Assembly (NCBI RefSeq): GCF_024623785.1
Contig: NZ_JANKBZ010000002.1
Span: 682,001 to 746,000 of the forward strand
Length of the DNA: 64,000 nt
Source: Archangium lipolyticum
Lineage (GTDB): Bacteria; Myxococcota; Myxococcia; Myxococcales; Myxococcaceae
Direction of reading: 5' to 3'
Part shown: positions 1 through 9,456 of the stretch, one piece after another
How positions within the stretch are numbered: position 1 is the stretch's first letter
Layout: every line of letters begins with the position of its first letter
Notes under the pieces: model-generated
Databases searched by the model: none
Seen by the model: only the letters and a program-made list of their open reading frames with translations
What the model was told of the DNA's origin: nothing
Translations under genes and position numbers: made by a program

Positions 1-1489
1 CGATTGCCCGGAAGGCGGCGAGCGGGCCACCGAGCCCCTCGGCCCAGGCCAGTCCACGGGGAGACAGATTGGGCACGAGCGGGCCCAGGGATTCCCCGGA
101 GGGGGTGACCCGGGTGATGTCGAGGCCCTCGTCACGTACACGCTGGGGCACGAGCAGGGGAGCGAAGCGGGCGTGCCGGTGGTCGTGCACACAACCTTCC
201 TCCTCCAGGAGCGCGGCGGACAGGGGCAGCTCGCGCACGTTGAAGAGGAGCTTCACCGCGCCGCGATGCGGATCCCACGGGCCGCGCAGCCGGTGGTCGC
301 CGCGGGGAATGAGGCGCCGGTCCAGGTAGCAGAAGGCGCGAGCCTCGGGGGGGAGGGTGCCGCGGTGGCGCGCGCCGGCGTAGCGGAAGAAGGGACGCAC
401 GCAGGAGGAGTCCACCGCGAAGGGCGGTCCCTCCTTCAAGGCGCGCAGCTTGGGCAGCAGGGGCTCGGGAATCCCATGCGCGCGAGCGAACTCCCCGAGC
501 GCCTCCAGCGGTGTGCGCGCGAAGTCCTCGAGGCGGGAGAGCAGCCGCCGGGGGTCCCCATCCACCAGCAGCTCATCGAAGCGCGTCTTCACGCCGGTGA
601 GACTCACGGGGACGAGCGAGGTGAGCGGTTCTCCCTCGGAGCGCCAGCGGGCATCGAGCTCGGCGGCCTCCGGGGGAGTCGGAGCCAGACGCCACTCGGG
701 GGCCTCGGGAGTGAAGGGAACCCCCACCATCCCCTCTCCCTCCGGGAGAGGGTCGGGGTGAGGGTATCTGGAGTACACGGCCCGAGCCCGTGCATCCAGC
801 GGTGACGTCCACACGGTGATGCAGGTGCGCACCTGGGTGCCGGCGAAGGCGCCCGGACCGAGGTCCACCACCTGGCGCAGGGTCAACGTGCGCAGCAGCG
901 TGGCGCGAAGGGGGGCGTAGAGGAAGGCGTCGAGGAGGCTGGTGGGGGTGATGAAGGCGAGGACGCCGGGGCGCGAGGAGAGCCGGTGCGCGGCGAGCAG
1001 GAGGAAGAAGGCGAAGTCATCGCGCAGGCTGGTGCCCGGAGGGAGCGCGAGGGGCAGCAGGGCGCGGAGGCGGGCGTAGGCGTCGCGGTCCTTCAGGAGC
1101 GAGGAGGTGCCGTTGTAGGGCGGGTTGCCGACCCACACCTCCCGGTGCGAGGGGGGAAGATTGGCGAGCAGGGGCTCGAGCCCGCCGCGCAACGCATCTC
1201 CCACGCGGACGTCCGCGCCGGGCACTCGGGCCTGACAGGCGCGGGCCACCTCGGGGGAGAGCTCCAGCCCGGCGAGGTGGGCCTCGGGGCGGGCGAGTGC
1301 CGCGGCGGCGAGGAAGGCTCCGGCGCCACAGGCGGGGTCCACCACGGCGAGCGGCCCGTCGCCGGCATGCGCGAGGGCGAGCGCCAGCGTGCGCTCCACC
1401 AGGGGGGCGGGTGTGTAGAAGGCTCCGAGCGCGCGCCGGTCGAGTCCGGAGAACTGATGGACGAGCGCCTCCTCGTCGAGTTGAGGCAT
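1..1489 (-). CDS. N6-adenine DNA methyltransferase (Eco57I/TaqI-like), 3' part cut by the window edge
   Basis: Reading leftward from ATG 1489 (good AGGAGGA ribosome site at about 1502-1507), the frame stays open to base 1. The protein starts MPQLDEEAL and has an N-terminal class I SAM fold: FYTP, then VDPACGAGAFL (motif I) and the amino-methyltransferase catalytic motif NPPYN at about residues 121-125. This order is typical of the gamma-type adenine methylases of type IIG and orphan R-M systems. About 496 residues are visible and the C-terminus is missing. At about residues 240-252 the frame runs through a palindromic repeat that adds a PHPDPLPEGEG peptide. No restriction nuclease gene is visible next to it; one could be fused or lie beyond the edge. 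Confidence 0.8.
   Translation of the reverse strand, partial: MPQLDEEALVHQFSGLDRRALGAFYTPAPLVERTLALALAHAGDGPLAVVDPACGAGAFLAAAALARPEAHLAGLELSPEVARACQARVPGADVRVGDALRGGLEPLLANLPPSHREVWVGNPPYNGTSSLLKDRDAYARLRALLPLALPPGTSLRDDFAFFLLLAAHRLSSRPGVLAFITPTSLLDAFLYAPLRATLLRTLTLRQVVDLGPGAFAGTQVRTCITVWTSPLDARARAVYSRYPHPDPLPEGEGMVGVPFTPEAPEWRLAPTPPEAAELDARWRSEGEPLTSLVPVSLTGVKTRFDELLVDGDPRRLLSRLEDFARTPLEALGEFARAHGIPEPLLPKLRALKEGPPFAVDSSCVRPFFRYAGARHRGTLPPEARAFCYLDRRLIPRGDHRLRGPWDPHRGAVKLLFNVRELPLSAALLEEEGCVHDHRHARFAPLLVPQRVRDEGLDITRVTPSGESLGPLVPNLSPRGLAWAEGLGGPLAAFRAI
732..767 (-). repeat. REP-like palindromic element, copy 1, inside the methyltransferase gene
   Basis: CCCTCTCCC at 732-740 pairs perfectly with GGGAGAGGG at 744-752 around a 3-base loop. 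On the minus strand the palindrome is preceded by ATACCCTCACCCC. A near-identical element lies at 46292-46327. Here it is read in frame as PHPDPLPEGEG, a peptide signature often seen where this kind of repeat has entered genes. Confidence 0.85.
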
Positions 1490-1562
1490 CCGTTGTCCAT
1501 CCTCCTCCGGCGCGCTTTCCTTGCCGGGCCGGACCGTAGCAACATGGCCTCCAGGGTGCCCC

Positions 1563-2468
1563 ATGCCGCCTCCGCCGTCCAAGCCGAAGGTTCCAACGAA
1601 GGGTGTGCCGCTGGGGGAGGATGACGAGGCCCCCACGCAGATGCAGCCGCGGAAGATCGCCCTTCCGCGCACCCAGTCGCGCGAGAGCGAGAGGACCGTC
1701 GTCGGGCGGCCCGCCTGGTCGGGAGGGGACGGGTTCGAGACGTCCGAGGTGAAGACGAGCCCGGGGCGGCCGGCCTTCACCGGGGATGCCACCCTTCCGG
1801 GACGGCCGGCCTTCACCGGCGTGGCTCCCGAGGTCCGGAAGAGCCTCTTTCATGACCGCTCCGCCCCACCGCGAGGGCTGCTGCCGTCCGAGGCGCTCCT
1901 GGCGGGCCTGGACGAGGCGCTCCAGAAGGCCGCGCAGCTCAAGGCCCCCGTGGCGGCGGTGCGAGGGCAGCTCAAGAAGGACTGGCTCCCCCTGCTGCGC
2001 CTGGCGGTGGAGCAGGCCGGTGGGGACGGGATGGATGCCTACGTCACGCAGCTGCTGGCACCGCCGGGGCGCAAGGCGACGTCGCCCCTGCTGGGAGAGC
2101 TGGCCTCGGGCATGGAGCGGTTGGAGGCCGCCGCGGACGTCAGCGCCTTGAGCACGGTGGCGCAGGAGATCCGCGCCATGGTGGCCCGGGCGTTGGGAGA
2201 CCCGTCGCCGCGCGCCATCTCGCTCAAGCTGTTGGAGAGCGAGCTGGACGGCCGGGTCGAGGTGGACGCGATGCTCTCCATCCGCTTCGCCTCGAACGCC
2301 GAGCTGGAGACGCGGCGGGCCGAGGCGGAGAAGACGCTGGAGGAGCTCCGCAAGCAGATGCAGGTGCTGACGGGGAAGCCACCGGGAGGCATCTTCTCCA
2401 ACTTCGCCCGGGTGAAGGTGGAGAAGCGGGTGATGGACGCCGAGGTCCGCCGCCGCGGCGTCCGTTGA
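1563..2468 (+). CDS. hypothetical protein with GRPAFTG repeats
   Basis: Not recognised. ATG 1563 (MPPPPSKPKV) is preferred to an upstream in-frame ATG at 1521 because the upstream 14 residues lie in the methyltransferase promoter region; the start is not certain. The protein is 301 residues. The N-terminal ~100 residues are low-complexity and disordered, rich in Pro, Arg and Thr, with three copies of a GRPA(F/W)(T/S)G motif. From about residue 110 it becomes helical and Leu/Ala/Glu-rich, with a coiled-coil-like stretch (ETRRAEAEKTLEELRKQ) near the C-terminus. It has no signal peptide or membrane segment, so it is probably cytoplasmic. It is divergent from the methyltransferase and convergent with htpG, with only six bases between the two stop codons. 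Confidence 0.7.
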   Translation: MPPPPSKPKVPTKGVPLGEDDEAPTQMQPRKIALPRTQSRESERTVVGRPAWSGGDGFETSEVKTSPGRPAFTGDATLPGRPAFTGVAPEVRKSLFHDRSAPPRGLLPSEALLAGLDEALQKAAQLKAPVAAVRGQLKKDWLPLLRLAVEQAGGDGMDAYVTQLLAPPGRKATSPLLGELASGMERLEAAADVSALSTVAQEIRAMVARALGDPSPRAISLKLLESELDGRVEVDAMLSIRFASNAELETRRAEAEKTLEELRKQMQVLTGKPPGGIFSNFARVKVEKRVMDAEVRRRGVR

Positions 2469-2474
2469 GTCCCC

Positions 2475-4475
2475 TCAGTTGCGCGTCACCTGCGTCTCGG
2501 GACCGGAGGCCACCGCGTCCGAGGCGGGCGTCTCGGGCCCCGAGGCCACCGCGCCCGCGGGCGTGGTCCTGCCCGGCGTCTGGGCCACTTGCGTCATCAG
2601 CGCCGTCATCCGCCGCGCGAAGCGGTTGGGGTCTTCCACGCTGCTGCCCTCGGTGAGCAGCGCCTGGTCGTAGAGCATCTCCACCCACTCCGTCACCTGG
2701 GGCGAGCCCGCCTCCTTCTCGTTGAGCGCGCGCAGGTGCTCGATGATGGGGTGCGCCGGGTTCACCTCCAGGATGCGCTTCACCCGAGGCACGCTCCGGC
2801 CCCGCTCGCGCAGCAGCCGCTCCACGAACGCGTGCGAGCCGCCCTCCGGCACCACCAGGCAGCACGGCGAATCCGTGAGGCGATCCGACACGCGCACCTC
2901 GCGCACGTGCTCCTTCAACACCTCCTTCATCCGGTCCGCCAGCGGCCCCAGCCCCTTGGCGCGCTCCTCCTTCTCGCGCTTCTCCTCCTCCGTCTCCTCG
3001 AGCTTCAGGTCCGCGTGCATCGCCGACACCAGCGGCTTGCCCTGGAACTCGCGCAGCCCCTGCGACGCCCACTCGTCCACCGGGTCCGTCATGTACAGCA
3101 CCTCGTACCCGCGCTTCTTCAGCGCCTCGAGGTGCGGCGAGTCCACCACCGCCTTCCGCGACTCGCCGAAGACGTAATAGATGGCCTTCTGGCCCTCCTT
3201 CATCCGCGACACGTAGTCCGCCAGGGAGGTGAGGCCCTCCTCACGCGAGCTCTCGTAGCGCAGCAGCGCGCCCAGCTTCTCGCGGTGCTCGGTGTCGACC
3301 GCCAGGCCCTCCTTGAGCACCGGGCCGAAGCCCTGCCAGAACGTGCGGTAGTCCTCCGGCTTGTCCTTGGCCAGCTTCTCCAGCATGTCCAACGTCTTCT
3401 TCGTCACGTGCTTGCGGATGGCCTGCACCACCGCCGAGTCCTGCAGCAGCTCGCGCGACACGTTCAGCGGCAGGTCGTCCGAGTCCACCACGCCCCGTAC
3501 GAAGCGCAGCCACTGCGGCAGCATCTCCTCGCAGCGGTCCATGATGAGCACGCGCTTGACGAACAGCCGCACCCCGCGCTGCTGCGGGCTGTTCAGGTCG
3601 AACGGCGGCTGCTTCGGCAGGAAGAGCAGTCCGGTGAAGACCTGGTTGCCCTCGGTCCGGAAGTGCGTCCACGCCAGGGGCGGCTCCCAGTCGTGCGTCA
3701 GGTGCTTGTAGAACTCCTGGTACTGCTCGTCGGTGATCTCACTCTTCGACCGCTGCCACAGGGCGCTGGCCTTGTTGACCACCTCGAGCTGCGTCTCGGT
3801 CTTCTTCGCGTCCCCCTCGCCCGTGGTCTTCTTCACCTGGAGCTTGATGGGGTGGTTCACGTAGTCCGAGTACTGCGTCACCAACGAGCGCAGGCGCCAC
3901 TCGTCGAGGAACTCCTTCTGGTCCTCCTTGAGGTGCAGGATGATCGACGTGCCGCGCGTGGCGCGCTCGGCGGGCTCCACGGTGAAGCTGCCCTTGGCAT
4001 CCGAGGTCCACTTCCACGCCTGGGTGTCCTTGCCCGCCGCCCGGCTCACCACCTCCACATGGTCCGCCACCAGATAGGAGCTGTAGAAGCCCACGCCGAA
4101 CTGGCCGATCAGGTTCACGTCCTTCTGGCCCCGCTGTGACACCATCTCCAGGAACTCGCGCGAGCCGGAGTGGGCGATGGTGCCCAGGTTCTTCACCAGC
4201 TCGTCATGCGTCATGCCGATGCCGGTGTCCTCGATGGTCAGCGTGCCCTTCTCCACGTCCGGGAGGAGGTGGATCTCCAGCGCCGAGGCTCCCTCGAGCA
4301 GCTCGGGCTCGGTGACCGAGCGGAAGCGCAGCTTGTCGAGCGCGTCCGACGCGTTCGACACCAGCTCGCGCAGGAAGATCTCCTTGTGGCTGTAGAGGGA
4401 GTTGATGACCAGGTTGAGGAGCTGGTTGATCTCCGCCTGGAACTTGTGGGTCTCCCGTTGAGTATCGACGGACAT
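2475..4475 (-). CDS. htpG: molecular chaperone HtpG (Hsp90)
   Basis: The 666-residue protein carries the GHKL ATPase motifs of Hsp90: [35 protein letters not shown] and a GTSIILHL segment. The middle and C-terminal dimerisation domains follow ([20 protein letters not shown]). ATG 4475 ([12 protein letters not shown]) is chosen because family members start there and GGAGG lies a few bases upstream; a longer in-frame extension to 4682 has no family support. HtpG is a cytosolic ATP-dependent chaperone of the stress response. Unusually, the protein ends with an extra tail of about 30 residues containing a repeated AVASGPET unit. The gene is divergent from the acetyltransferase at 4615. Confidence 0.97.
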
Positions 4476-4614
4476 TTTTCCTCCGGGCGCCCTCGGAGGG
4501 CGCGGACGCCCTCCCTGTAACCATTGAAAAGGCGCTGTCCAGCTGCCGGGTCGCTCGGCAGTGGAGCGGGCAGGGAACTTCTGGCCTAGGCTGCGCGCCA
4601 TCTGGGAGGACAGC

Positions 4615-5805
4615 GTGGATACGACCGCACAGCATTTCGGACAGCCGCAGGGGGAGCAGGAAATCTCCACCATGTGTGACATCGTCGCTCAGGCGTTTGG
4701 CATGAGCCCGGACGAGATGCGCCCCTGGCTCAAGCGGGTCGAGGACGGGCAGGGCCAACAGAGGGTCCTGCGCGAGGGTGGCTCGGTGGTCGCCACGCTC
4801 GTCTTCATTCCCATGGGTCAATGGTTCGGTGGGCGCTCGGTGCCCATGGTGGGGGTCGGCGGGGTGGGCGTGGCTCCCGCCAGCCGGGGCCAGGGCACGG
4901 CCACCCGTCTGATGCAGGCGGGCCTCCGGGAATTGCGTGGCCAGGGCGTACCCCTCGTCAGCCTCTATCCCGCCACCCAGCCGCTCTACCGGCGCGTGGG
5001 CTTCGAGCAGGCCGGCTCGCGCTTCGAGATCCGCGTGCAGGTCCCAGGGCTCGACTTCCAGGAGAGGTCCCTCTCGCTGCGGCCGGTCCAGGCGTCCGAC
5101 ATGCCGGCCCTCCACGCGGTCTACCGCCGCCACGCGCAGCGGCAGCAGGGGTGGATCGATCGGACTCCGTATACCTGGAACCGCGTCACCCACCCCAAGG
5201 GAGAGACCGCCTATGGCTACCTCGTGGAGGGCTCCTCCGGGGTGGAGGGCTACCTCTTCCTCACGCGCCGGGCGGATCCGCGGAGCTTCAAGCAGGAGCT
5301 CAACCTCACGGACCTGGTGGCGCTCACCCCGGCCGCGTGCCGGCGGCTGCTGAGCTTCATCGGCGACCACCGCTCGCTGGCCACGGAGGTGGTGTGGCGC
5401 GGCGGTCCGGCGGACCCGATGCTCTTCCTGCTGCGCGAGCAGACGTACCAGGTGAAGCACCTCTTCTACTGGATGCTGCGCGTGCTGGACGTGCCCGCGG
5501 CCCTCCAGGCGCGTGGCTATCCGGCGGGGCTCTCGGGCTCACTGCACCTGGAGGTGGACGATGACCTCTTCCCGGAGAACCGGGGCCGTTTCGTGTTGGA
5601 GGTGGAGAACGGCGAGGCCGAGGTGCGCCCCGGAGGGGATGGGGACATGAAGCTGCACGTGCGCACGCTCGCGTCGCTCTACAGCGGCTTCCTCTCGCCC
5701 GCCGCCCTCCAGCTCGCCGGGGTGCTCGAGGCGGACGAGACCTCCCTGCGCACCGCCACGGCGCTCTTCTCCGGACCGCCGCCCTGCATGCCCGACATGT
5801 ACTGA
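4615..5805 (+). CDS. Eis-like GNAT N-acetyltransferase
   Basis: The 396-residue protein is laid out like the Eis family (COG4552). A GNAT domain carries the acetyl-CoA loop RGQGTATRLMQ, followed by YPATQPLYRRVGFE. A second degenerate GNAT-like domain follows, then a sterol-carrier-like C-terminal region. The C-terminus CMPDMY resembles the conserved end of Eis proteins, whose terminal carboxylate takes part in catalysis. GTG 4615 is preferred because GGGAGGA sits at 4604-4610; the longer frame from 4561 lies in the htpG promoter region. Eis enzymes acetylate amines on aminoglycosides or lysines; the substrate here is unknown. Confidence 0.85.
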   Translation: MDTTAQHFGQPQGEQEISTMCDIVAQAFGMSPDEMRPWLKRVEDGQGQQRVLREGGSVVATLVFIPMGQWFGGRSVPMVGVGGVGVAPASRGQGTATRLMQAGLRELRGQGVPLVSLYPATQPLYRRVGFEQAGSRFEIRVQVPGLDFQERSLSLRPVQASDMPALHAVYRRHAQRQQGWIDRTPYTWNRVTHPKGETAYGYLVEGSSGVEGYLFLTRRADPRSFKQELNLTDLVALTPAACRRLLSFIGDHRSLATEVVWRGGPADPMLFLLREQTYQVKHLFYWMLRVLDVPAALQARGYPAGLSGSLHLEVDDDLFPENRGRFVLEVENGEAEVRPGGDGDMKLHVRTLASLYSGFLSPAALQLAGVLEADETSLRTATALFSGPPPCMPDMY

Positions 5806-5832
5806 GCCTCGGGGTGATGCCTCCTGGCTCAG
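5802..5832. terminator. short hairpin between convergent genes
   Basis: CTGAGCC (5802-5808) pairs with GGCTCAG (5826-5832). The left arm contains the stop of the acetyltransferase and the right arm overlaps the stop of fabF. There is no T tract, so terminator function is inferred from position. Confidence 0.4.
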
Positions 5833-7070
5833 GTGGGCCGGCGGAACAGGAGCGACACGTTCGTTCCTCCGAACCCGAAGGAGTTGCTCATCACCGCGTC
5901 CACCCGGCGCTCTCGCGCCTTGTTGGGTACGCAGTCCAGCCGGATGCGCGGGTCCTGACGCTCCAGGTTGATGGTGGGCGGCAGGAACCCCCGGGTCAGC
6001 GCCAGGATGCTGATCGCCGCCTCCGCCGCACCGGCCGCCCCATTCATGTGGCCGGTCATCGACTTGGTGGAGGAGACCGCCAGCGAGGGGAGATGCTCGC
6101 CGAACACCGCCTCGATGGCTTCCGCCTCCAGGGCATCCCCGATGTCCGTGGAGGTTCCGTGTGCGTTGAGATACCCCACCTCCGCGGGGCTCATGGCCGC
6201 GTCCTTCAGCGCGAGCCGCATGGAGCGCCGCGCGCCCTCGTGTCCGGGCGCCGGGGTGGTGACATGGTGGGCGTCACTGCTGGCGCCGTAGCCCGCGAGC
6301 TCGGCGTGGATGCGCGCTCCCCGCGCCAGGGCGTGCTCCCGCTCCTCGAGCACCAGCATCGCCGCTCCTTCCGCGATGACGAATCCATCCCGGTCCACGT
6401 CGAAGGGACGGCTGGCCTTCTCCGGGGCATCGTTGCGCGTGGAGAGCGCCTTCATCGCGTTGAAGCCGGACACCGCCAGCAGACAGATGGGCGCCTCGGA
6501 GCCGCCCGTCACCGCCACATCGAAGTCGCCCCGCTCGATGCCCCGCATCGCTTCGCCAATGGCGTGGGCACTGGTGGAGCAGGCCGAGTTGGTGGCCCAG
6601 CTGGGGCCCTTGATGCCGTGGCGCATCGTGATGTAGCCGGCCGAGAGATTCACGATCATCTGGAGGATGAAGAACGGGCTCACGCGATCCGGGCCCTTCT
6701 CGAGGGCCTTCCGGTATGTCTCCTCCAGCGAGGAGATTCCGCCGACTCCGCTCCCGACGATCGCCGCCACGCGTTCGGCGTTGTCCGCCGTCACGCGGAA
6801 GCCCGAATCGGCCAGGGCCATGTCGGACGCCGCCACCGCCAGGTGCTCGAAGCGGTCCATCCTTCGCAGCTCCCGCCGGTCGATGAAGTCCTCCGGCTTG
6901 AAGTCAGGCACCTCGCCCGCGAAGCGCGTCTCCAACGCACTCGCATCGAACAGCGTGATGGGGCGGATTCCACTCCGGCCCTCGATGAGATTCCTCCAAC
7001 TCGCCTCCACCCCGGTGCCACACGGAGTGATGAGCCCGAGCCCCGTCACCACCACGCGCCTGCGCTTCAT
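5829..7070 (-). CDS. fabF: 3-oxoacyl-ACP synthase II (FabF-type)
   Basis: A 413-residue condensing enzyme with an intact thiolase-fold triad: Cys164 in [10 protein letters not shown], His304 in [11 protein letters not shown], and Lys336/His341 in [12 protein letters not shown]. It catalyses decarboxylative condensation of malonyl-ACP with acyl-ACP in fatty acid synthesis. ATG 7070 ([10 protein letters not shown]) follows AGGAGAG and matches the family start; the in-frame extension to 7112 is unlikely. It lies 78 bases downstream of a TetR gene on the same strand, so the two may form an operon. It is a single stand-alone gene and not part of the polyketide cluster at 20-34 kb. Confidence 0.93.
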   Translation of the reverse strand: MKRRRVVVTGLGLITPCGTGVEASWRNLIEGRSGIRPITLFDASALETRFAGEVPDFKPEDFIDRRELRRMDRFEHLAVAASDMALADSGFRVTADNAERVAAIVGSGVGGISSLEETYRKALEKGPDRVSPFFILQMIVNLSAGYITMRHGIKGPSWATNSACSTSAHAIGEAMRGIERGDFDVAVTGGSEAPICLLAVSGFNAMKALSTRNDAPEKASRPFDVDRDGFVIAEGAAMLVLEEREHALARGARIHAELAGYGASSDAHHVTTPAPGHEGARRSMRLALKDAAMSPAEVGYLNAHGTSTDIGDALEAEAIEAVFGEHLPSLAVSSTKSMTGHMNGAAGAAEAAISILALTRGFLPPTINLERQDPRIRLDCVPNKARERRVDAVMSNSFGFGGTNVSLLFRRPT

Positions 7071-7148
7071 GGGTCTCTCCTGGAATCGAACGGTCGTATG
7101 ATTTTCGGGCATGCGTGGTCCTCGTGGGTTCGTCGTGGGGTGAAGAGG

Positions 7149-7739
7149 TCAGTTCATGGCCTGGGCCAACAGGTCGTCGAAGGCCGCGCGGGCGTGCTCC
7201 AGGGCCCTGGGGTTCTGAAGCAGCCGGTGCGAGTGGTGGTAGCTGAGCAGCAGCCCCTGGACGGAGAAGGCCAGCCGGTGCACATCCAGCCCGGCGCGCA
7301 ACTGCTGCTGCTCCTGGGCCTGGCGCGCGAGCTTGACGATCATCAGCAGCAGGCTGCGCATCTGCGCCACCACGCTGTCCCGCACCGGTCCGGGGCAGTC
7401 ATCGACCTCGGAGGAGGCGGAGAGCAGGATGCATCCGCCGGGAACCTCGGGGCGGCTCAGCCACGCCAGCCAGCACTCGAACAGCGTGCGCAGGCGCGGC
7501 AGTCCGGGTTCCATCTGAAGCGCTGGTTGGACGACCCGGGCGTTGAAGGCCTCCGATGTGAAGTCCAGGACCTCGAGCTGCAGGCTCTCCTTGGACCCGA
7601 AGTGGGCGAAGAGGCCGCCCTTGGACATCTGGGTCTCCTCGGCCAGCTTGCCAATGGTGAGCGCCTCCAACCCCTCCCGGCTGGCCACCCGCACGGCGGC
7701 CTCCAGGATGCGCTGGTGCGTCTGTTCTCGCTTGCCCAC
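7149..7739 (-). CDS. TetR/AcrR-family transcriptional regulator
   Basis: The 196-residue protein has an N-terminal TetR helix-turn-helix (QRILEAAVRVASREGLEALT...SKGGLFAHFGSKESL) and an all-helical ligand domain. The start is set at GTG 7739 because it is the first in-frame start codon downstream of the palindrome at 7771-7792; the frame further upstream has no good start and would run through that operator-like site. The Shine-Dalgarno match is weak. It probably represses itself and possibly the following fabF gene. The ligand is unknown. Confidence 0.85.
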   Translation of the reverse strand: MGKREQTHQRILEAAVRVASREGLEALTIGKLAEETQMSKGGLFAHFGSKESLQLEVLDFTSEAFNARVVQPALQMEPGLPRLRTLFECWLAWLSRPEVPGGCILLSASSEVDDCPGPVRDSVVAQMRSLLLMIVKLARQAQEQQQLRAGLDVHRLAFSVQGLLLSYHHSHRLLQNPRALEHARAAFDDLLAQAMN

Positions 7740-7770
7740 GGTGTCGGTCGTCCGTTCTTGAAGCCAAAGG

Positions 7771-7792
7771 ATTATTACGATCGTTCGATTTC
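7771..7792. promoter_or_regulatory. probable TetR operator
   Basis: The centre ACGATCGT (7777-7784) is a perfect palindrome within the imperfect ATTATTACGATCGTTCGATT. It resembles the GAACGATCGTTC operators of many TetR-family proteins and lies 32 bases upstream of the TetR start, where autoregulation would be expected. Confidence 0.5.
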
Positions 7793-7818
7793 TGGCGCAA
7801 CCGGCTGATGACCGGATT

Positions 7819-8541
7819 TCAGGGCACCCAGGGGCCGAGCCCCGCGGGGGCCCCACCACAGGCCTCGCGCAGCCGCGCGAGCGCCTCGTCATAGGTGAGG
7901 GTCTCCGCGGCTTCCTTCACGGTGGGGGAGACCCAGTCCCGCCACGAGCGGAGCACGGTGACGTGACGGCCGCTCTCGGCCTGGGTCTCGGAGAGGTGCA
8001 CGAGCAACCGCTCCTCCAGTGCCTCGCGGGCCTTCGTCCACTCGCTGTCCTTGTCCAGGCGGACCACCCGGTCCCGCTCCACCGCCGACAGCAGGGCGCG
8101 CGCCTGGGGAGCGAGCCCCTCCAGCGAGCGGCGCCGCCGCGAGGGCTCCATGGCCACCCGGTACACCACGGGCCAGAGCGAGGCGTCCACGAAGGCCACC
8201 TTGCCTTCCACGAGCCGCACGGCGAGCACCTCGTCCGAGGCCCTCAGCATGCGTCCGAGCCGGTACATCAGCCGGCCCTTGGCGTGTGTCCTCCAGCTCC
8301 CATGCACCGGGCCTCCGGCCACGGCTTCGACGAGTGAGGTCACCCCAAAGGCCGGGACCTCCGTGACGACCTGCCGTTGCCGGATGAGCTCCAGGGCGTC
8401 GTGCTCGGTGTGGACCACGCTCGTGCTCCCTTCGGGGCCCGCCGCCAGGTACTCCGGACGGAGACCCACCGCATCGAACATGGGCCCGGGAGTGGCTCCT
8501 GGCCACGGGCGGGCTCCCAGGAGCGTGCGAGGAGTCGTCAT
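7819..8541 (-). CDS. hypothetical protein, 240 residues
   Basis: Function not recognised. ATG 8541 (MTTPRTLLGARP) is taken because the long open frame further upstream, to 9765, lies antisense to the hydroxylase gene. The protein is soluble, with no signal peptide or membrane helix. It has a conserved-looking central block (GGPVHGSWRTHAKGRLMYR) followed by VDASLWPVVYRVAM and a Glu/Arg-rich C-terminal helix. It reads in the same direction as the TetR gene, which starts 79 bases downstream, and is divergent, with only three bases between starts, from the sterol-desaturase gene. Confidence 0.65.
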   Translation of the reverse strand: MTTPRTLLGARPWPGATPGPMFDAVGLRPEYLAAGPEGSTSVVHTEHDALELIRQRQVVTEVPAFGVTSLVEAVAGGPVHGSWRTHAKGRLMYRLGRMLRASDEVLAVRLVEGKVAFVDASLWPVVYRVAMEPSRRRRSLEGLAPQARALLSAVERDRVVRLDKDSEWTKAREALEERLLVHLSETQAESGRHVTVLRSWRDWVSPTVKEAAETLTYDEALARLREACGGAPAGLGPWVP

Positions 8542-8544
8542 GTA

Positions 8545-9456
8545 ATGAACGCGGCCGGTATGCTCCGGGCCGGATCTCCGCGTCGCAGGAGGCAGCCCCG
8601 GTTGCTCGAGCAACTTCATGGACTCTGGCATTGGCTCTCCTCGTCGGACAGCGGCATGAAGGGCCCGCTCGTCTGGGCCATCCCCCTCCTGCTCGCGATG
8701 ATGGTGCTCGAGGCCCTCGTGAGCGCGCTCACGCGGGACGGCCATTACGACGCGAGGGATCTGCTGGCGAACCTGGGAATCGGCATGGGCAACGCCGTGG
8801 CGAACCTCGTCTGGAGCCCGCTGGCCCTGGCCATGAATGGCCTCGTCTACGCACACACGCCGCTGCGCATGCCCGTGGACGCCGTCTGGGCCTGGGTGCT
8901 GCTCTTCTTCCTCGAGGACCTCTGCTACTACGTCTCCCACCGTGCCGAGCACGGGCTCCGCATCCTGTGGGCCTCGCATCAGGTGCACCACTCCTCGGAG
9001 CGCTTCAATCTCAGCATCGGCGTGCGCACGCCCTGGCTGCATGGCGCCTTCCTCTGGGTGTTCTGGGTGCCGCTGGCGCTGCTGGGGTTCTCCCCGCTGA
9101 TGATCGTCACCCAGCAGGGGCTCAGCATGGTCTGGCAGTTCTTCTCCCATACCGGGCACGTGGGGCGGCTCGGCCCCCTCGAGCACCTGTTGAGCACGCC
9201 GTCGAACCACCGCGTCCATCACGCGCGCAATCCGGAGTACCTGGACAGGAACTTCGGCGGTGTTCTCATCCTCTGGGACCGCCTCTTCGGCACCTACATC
9301 CCCGAGCAGGCGTCCCCTGACTACGGACTGCCGGGAACTCCCCGCTCGTACAACCCGTTCATCCTGGTACTCCGCGTGTGGGGGGCACTCCTCCGGGATA
9401 CCGCTCGTGCACCCTCGTGGAGGCGGCGCTTGCGCTGCCTCGTGGGCCCCCCATGA
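8545..9456 (+). CDS. sterol desaturase / fatty acid hydroxylase superfamily membrane protein
   Basis: About 303 residues with four or five hydrophobic segments (WAIPLLLAMMVLEALVSAL, VWAWVLLFFLEDL, AFLWVFWVPLALLGF). The eight-histidine signature of the di-iron hydroxylases is present: HRAEH, then HQVHHS, then HRVHH near the C-terminus. Such enzymes oxidise membrane lipids (sterols, carotenoids, fatty acids) using O2 and a di-iron centre; the substrate cannot be inferred. The start is uncertain: ATG 8545 is the most upstream, and ATG 8560 or 8656 are possible. Confidence 0.85.
   Translation: MNAAGMLRAGSPRRRRQPRLLEQLHGLWHWLSSSDSGMKGPLVWAIPLLLAMMVLEALVSALTRDGHYDARDLLANLGIGMGNAVANLVWSPLALAMNGLVYAHTPLRMPVDAVWAWVLLFFLEDLCYYVSHRAEHGLRILWASHQVHHSSERFNLSIGVRTPWLHGAFLWVFWVPLALLGFSPLMIVTQQGLSMVWQFFSHTGHVGRLGPLEHLLSTPSNHRVHHARNPEYLDRNFGGVLILWDRLFGTYIPEQASPDYGLPGTPRSYNPFILVLRVWGALLRDTARAPSWRRRLRCLVGPP

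Noticed and set aside
2589-4139. Long plus-strand open frames opposite htpG and many other genes
   Set aside because: They are antisense shadows typical of high-G+C DNA, rich in Arg, Pro, Ala and His, with no domains or ribosome sites.
5829-7070. Third ketosynthase as part of the polyketide cluster
   Set aside because: It is 13 kb away, carries the FabF-type NSACST site and sits with its own TetR gene.
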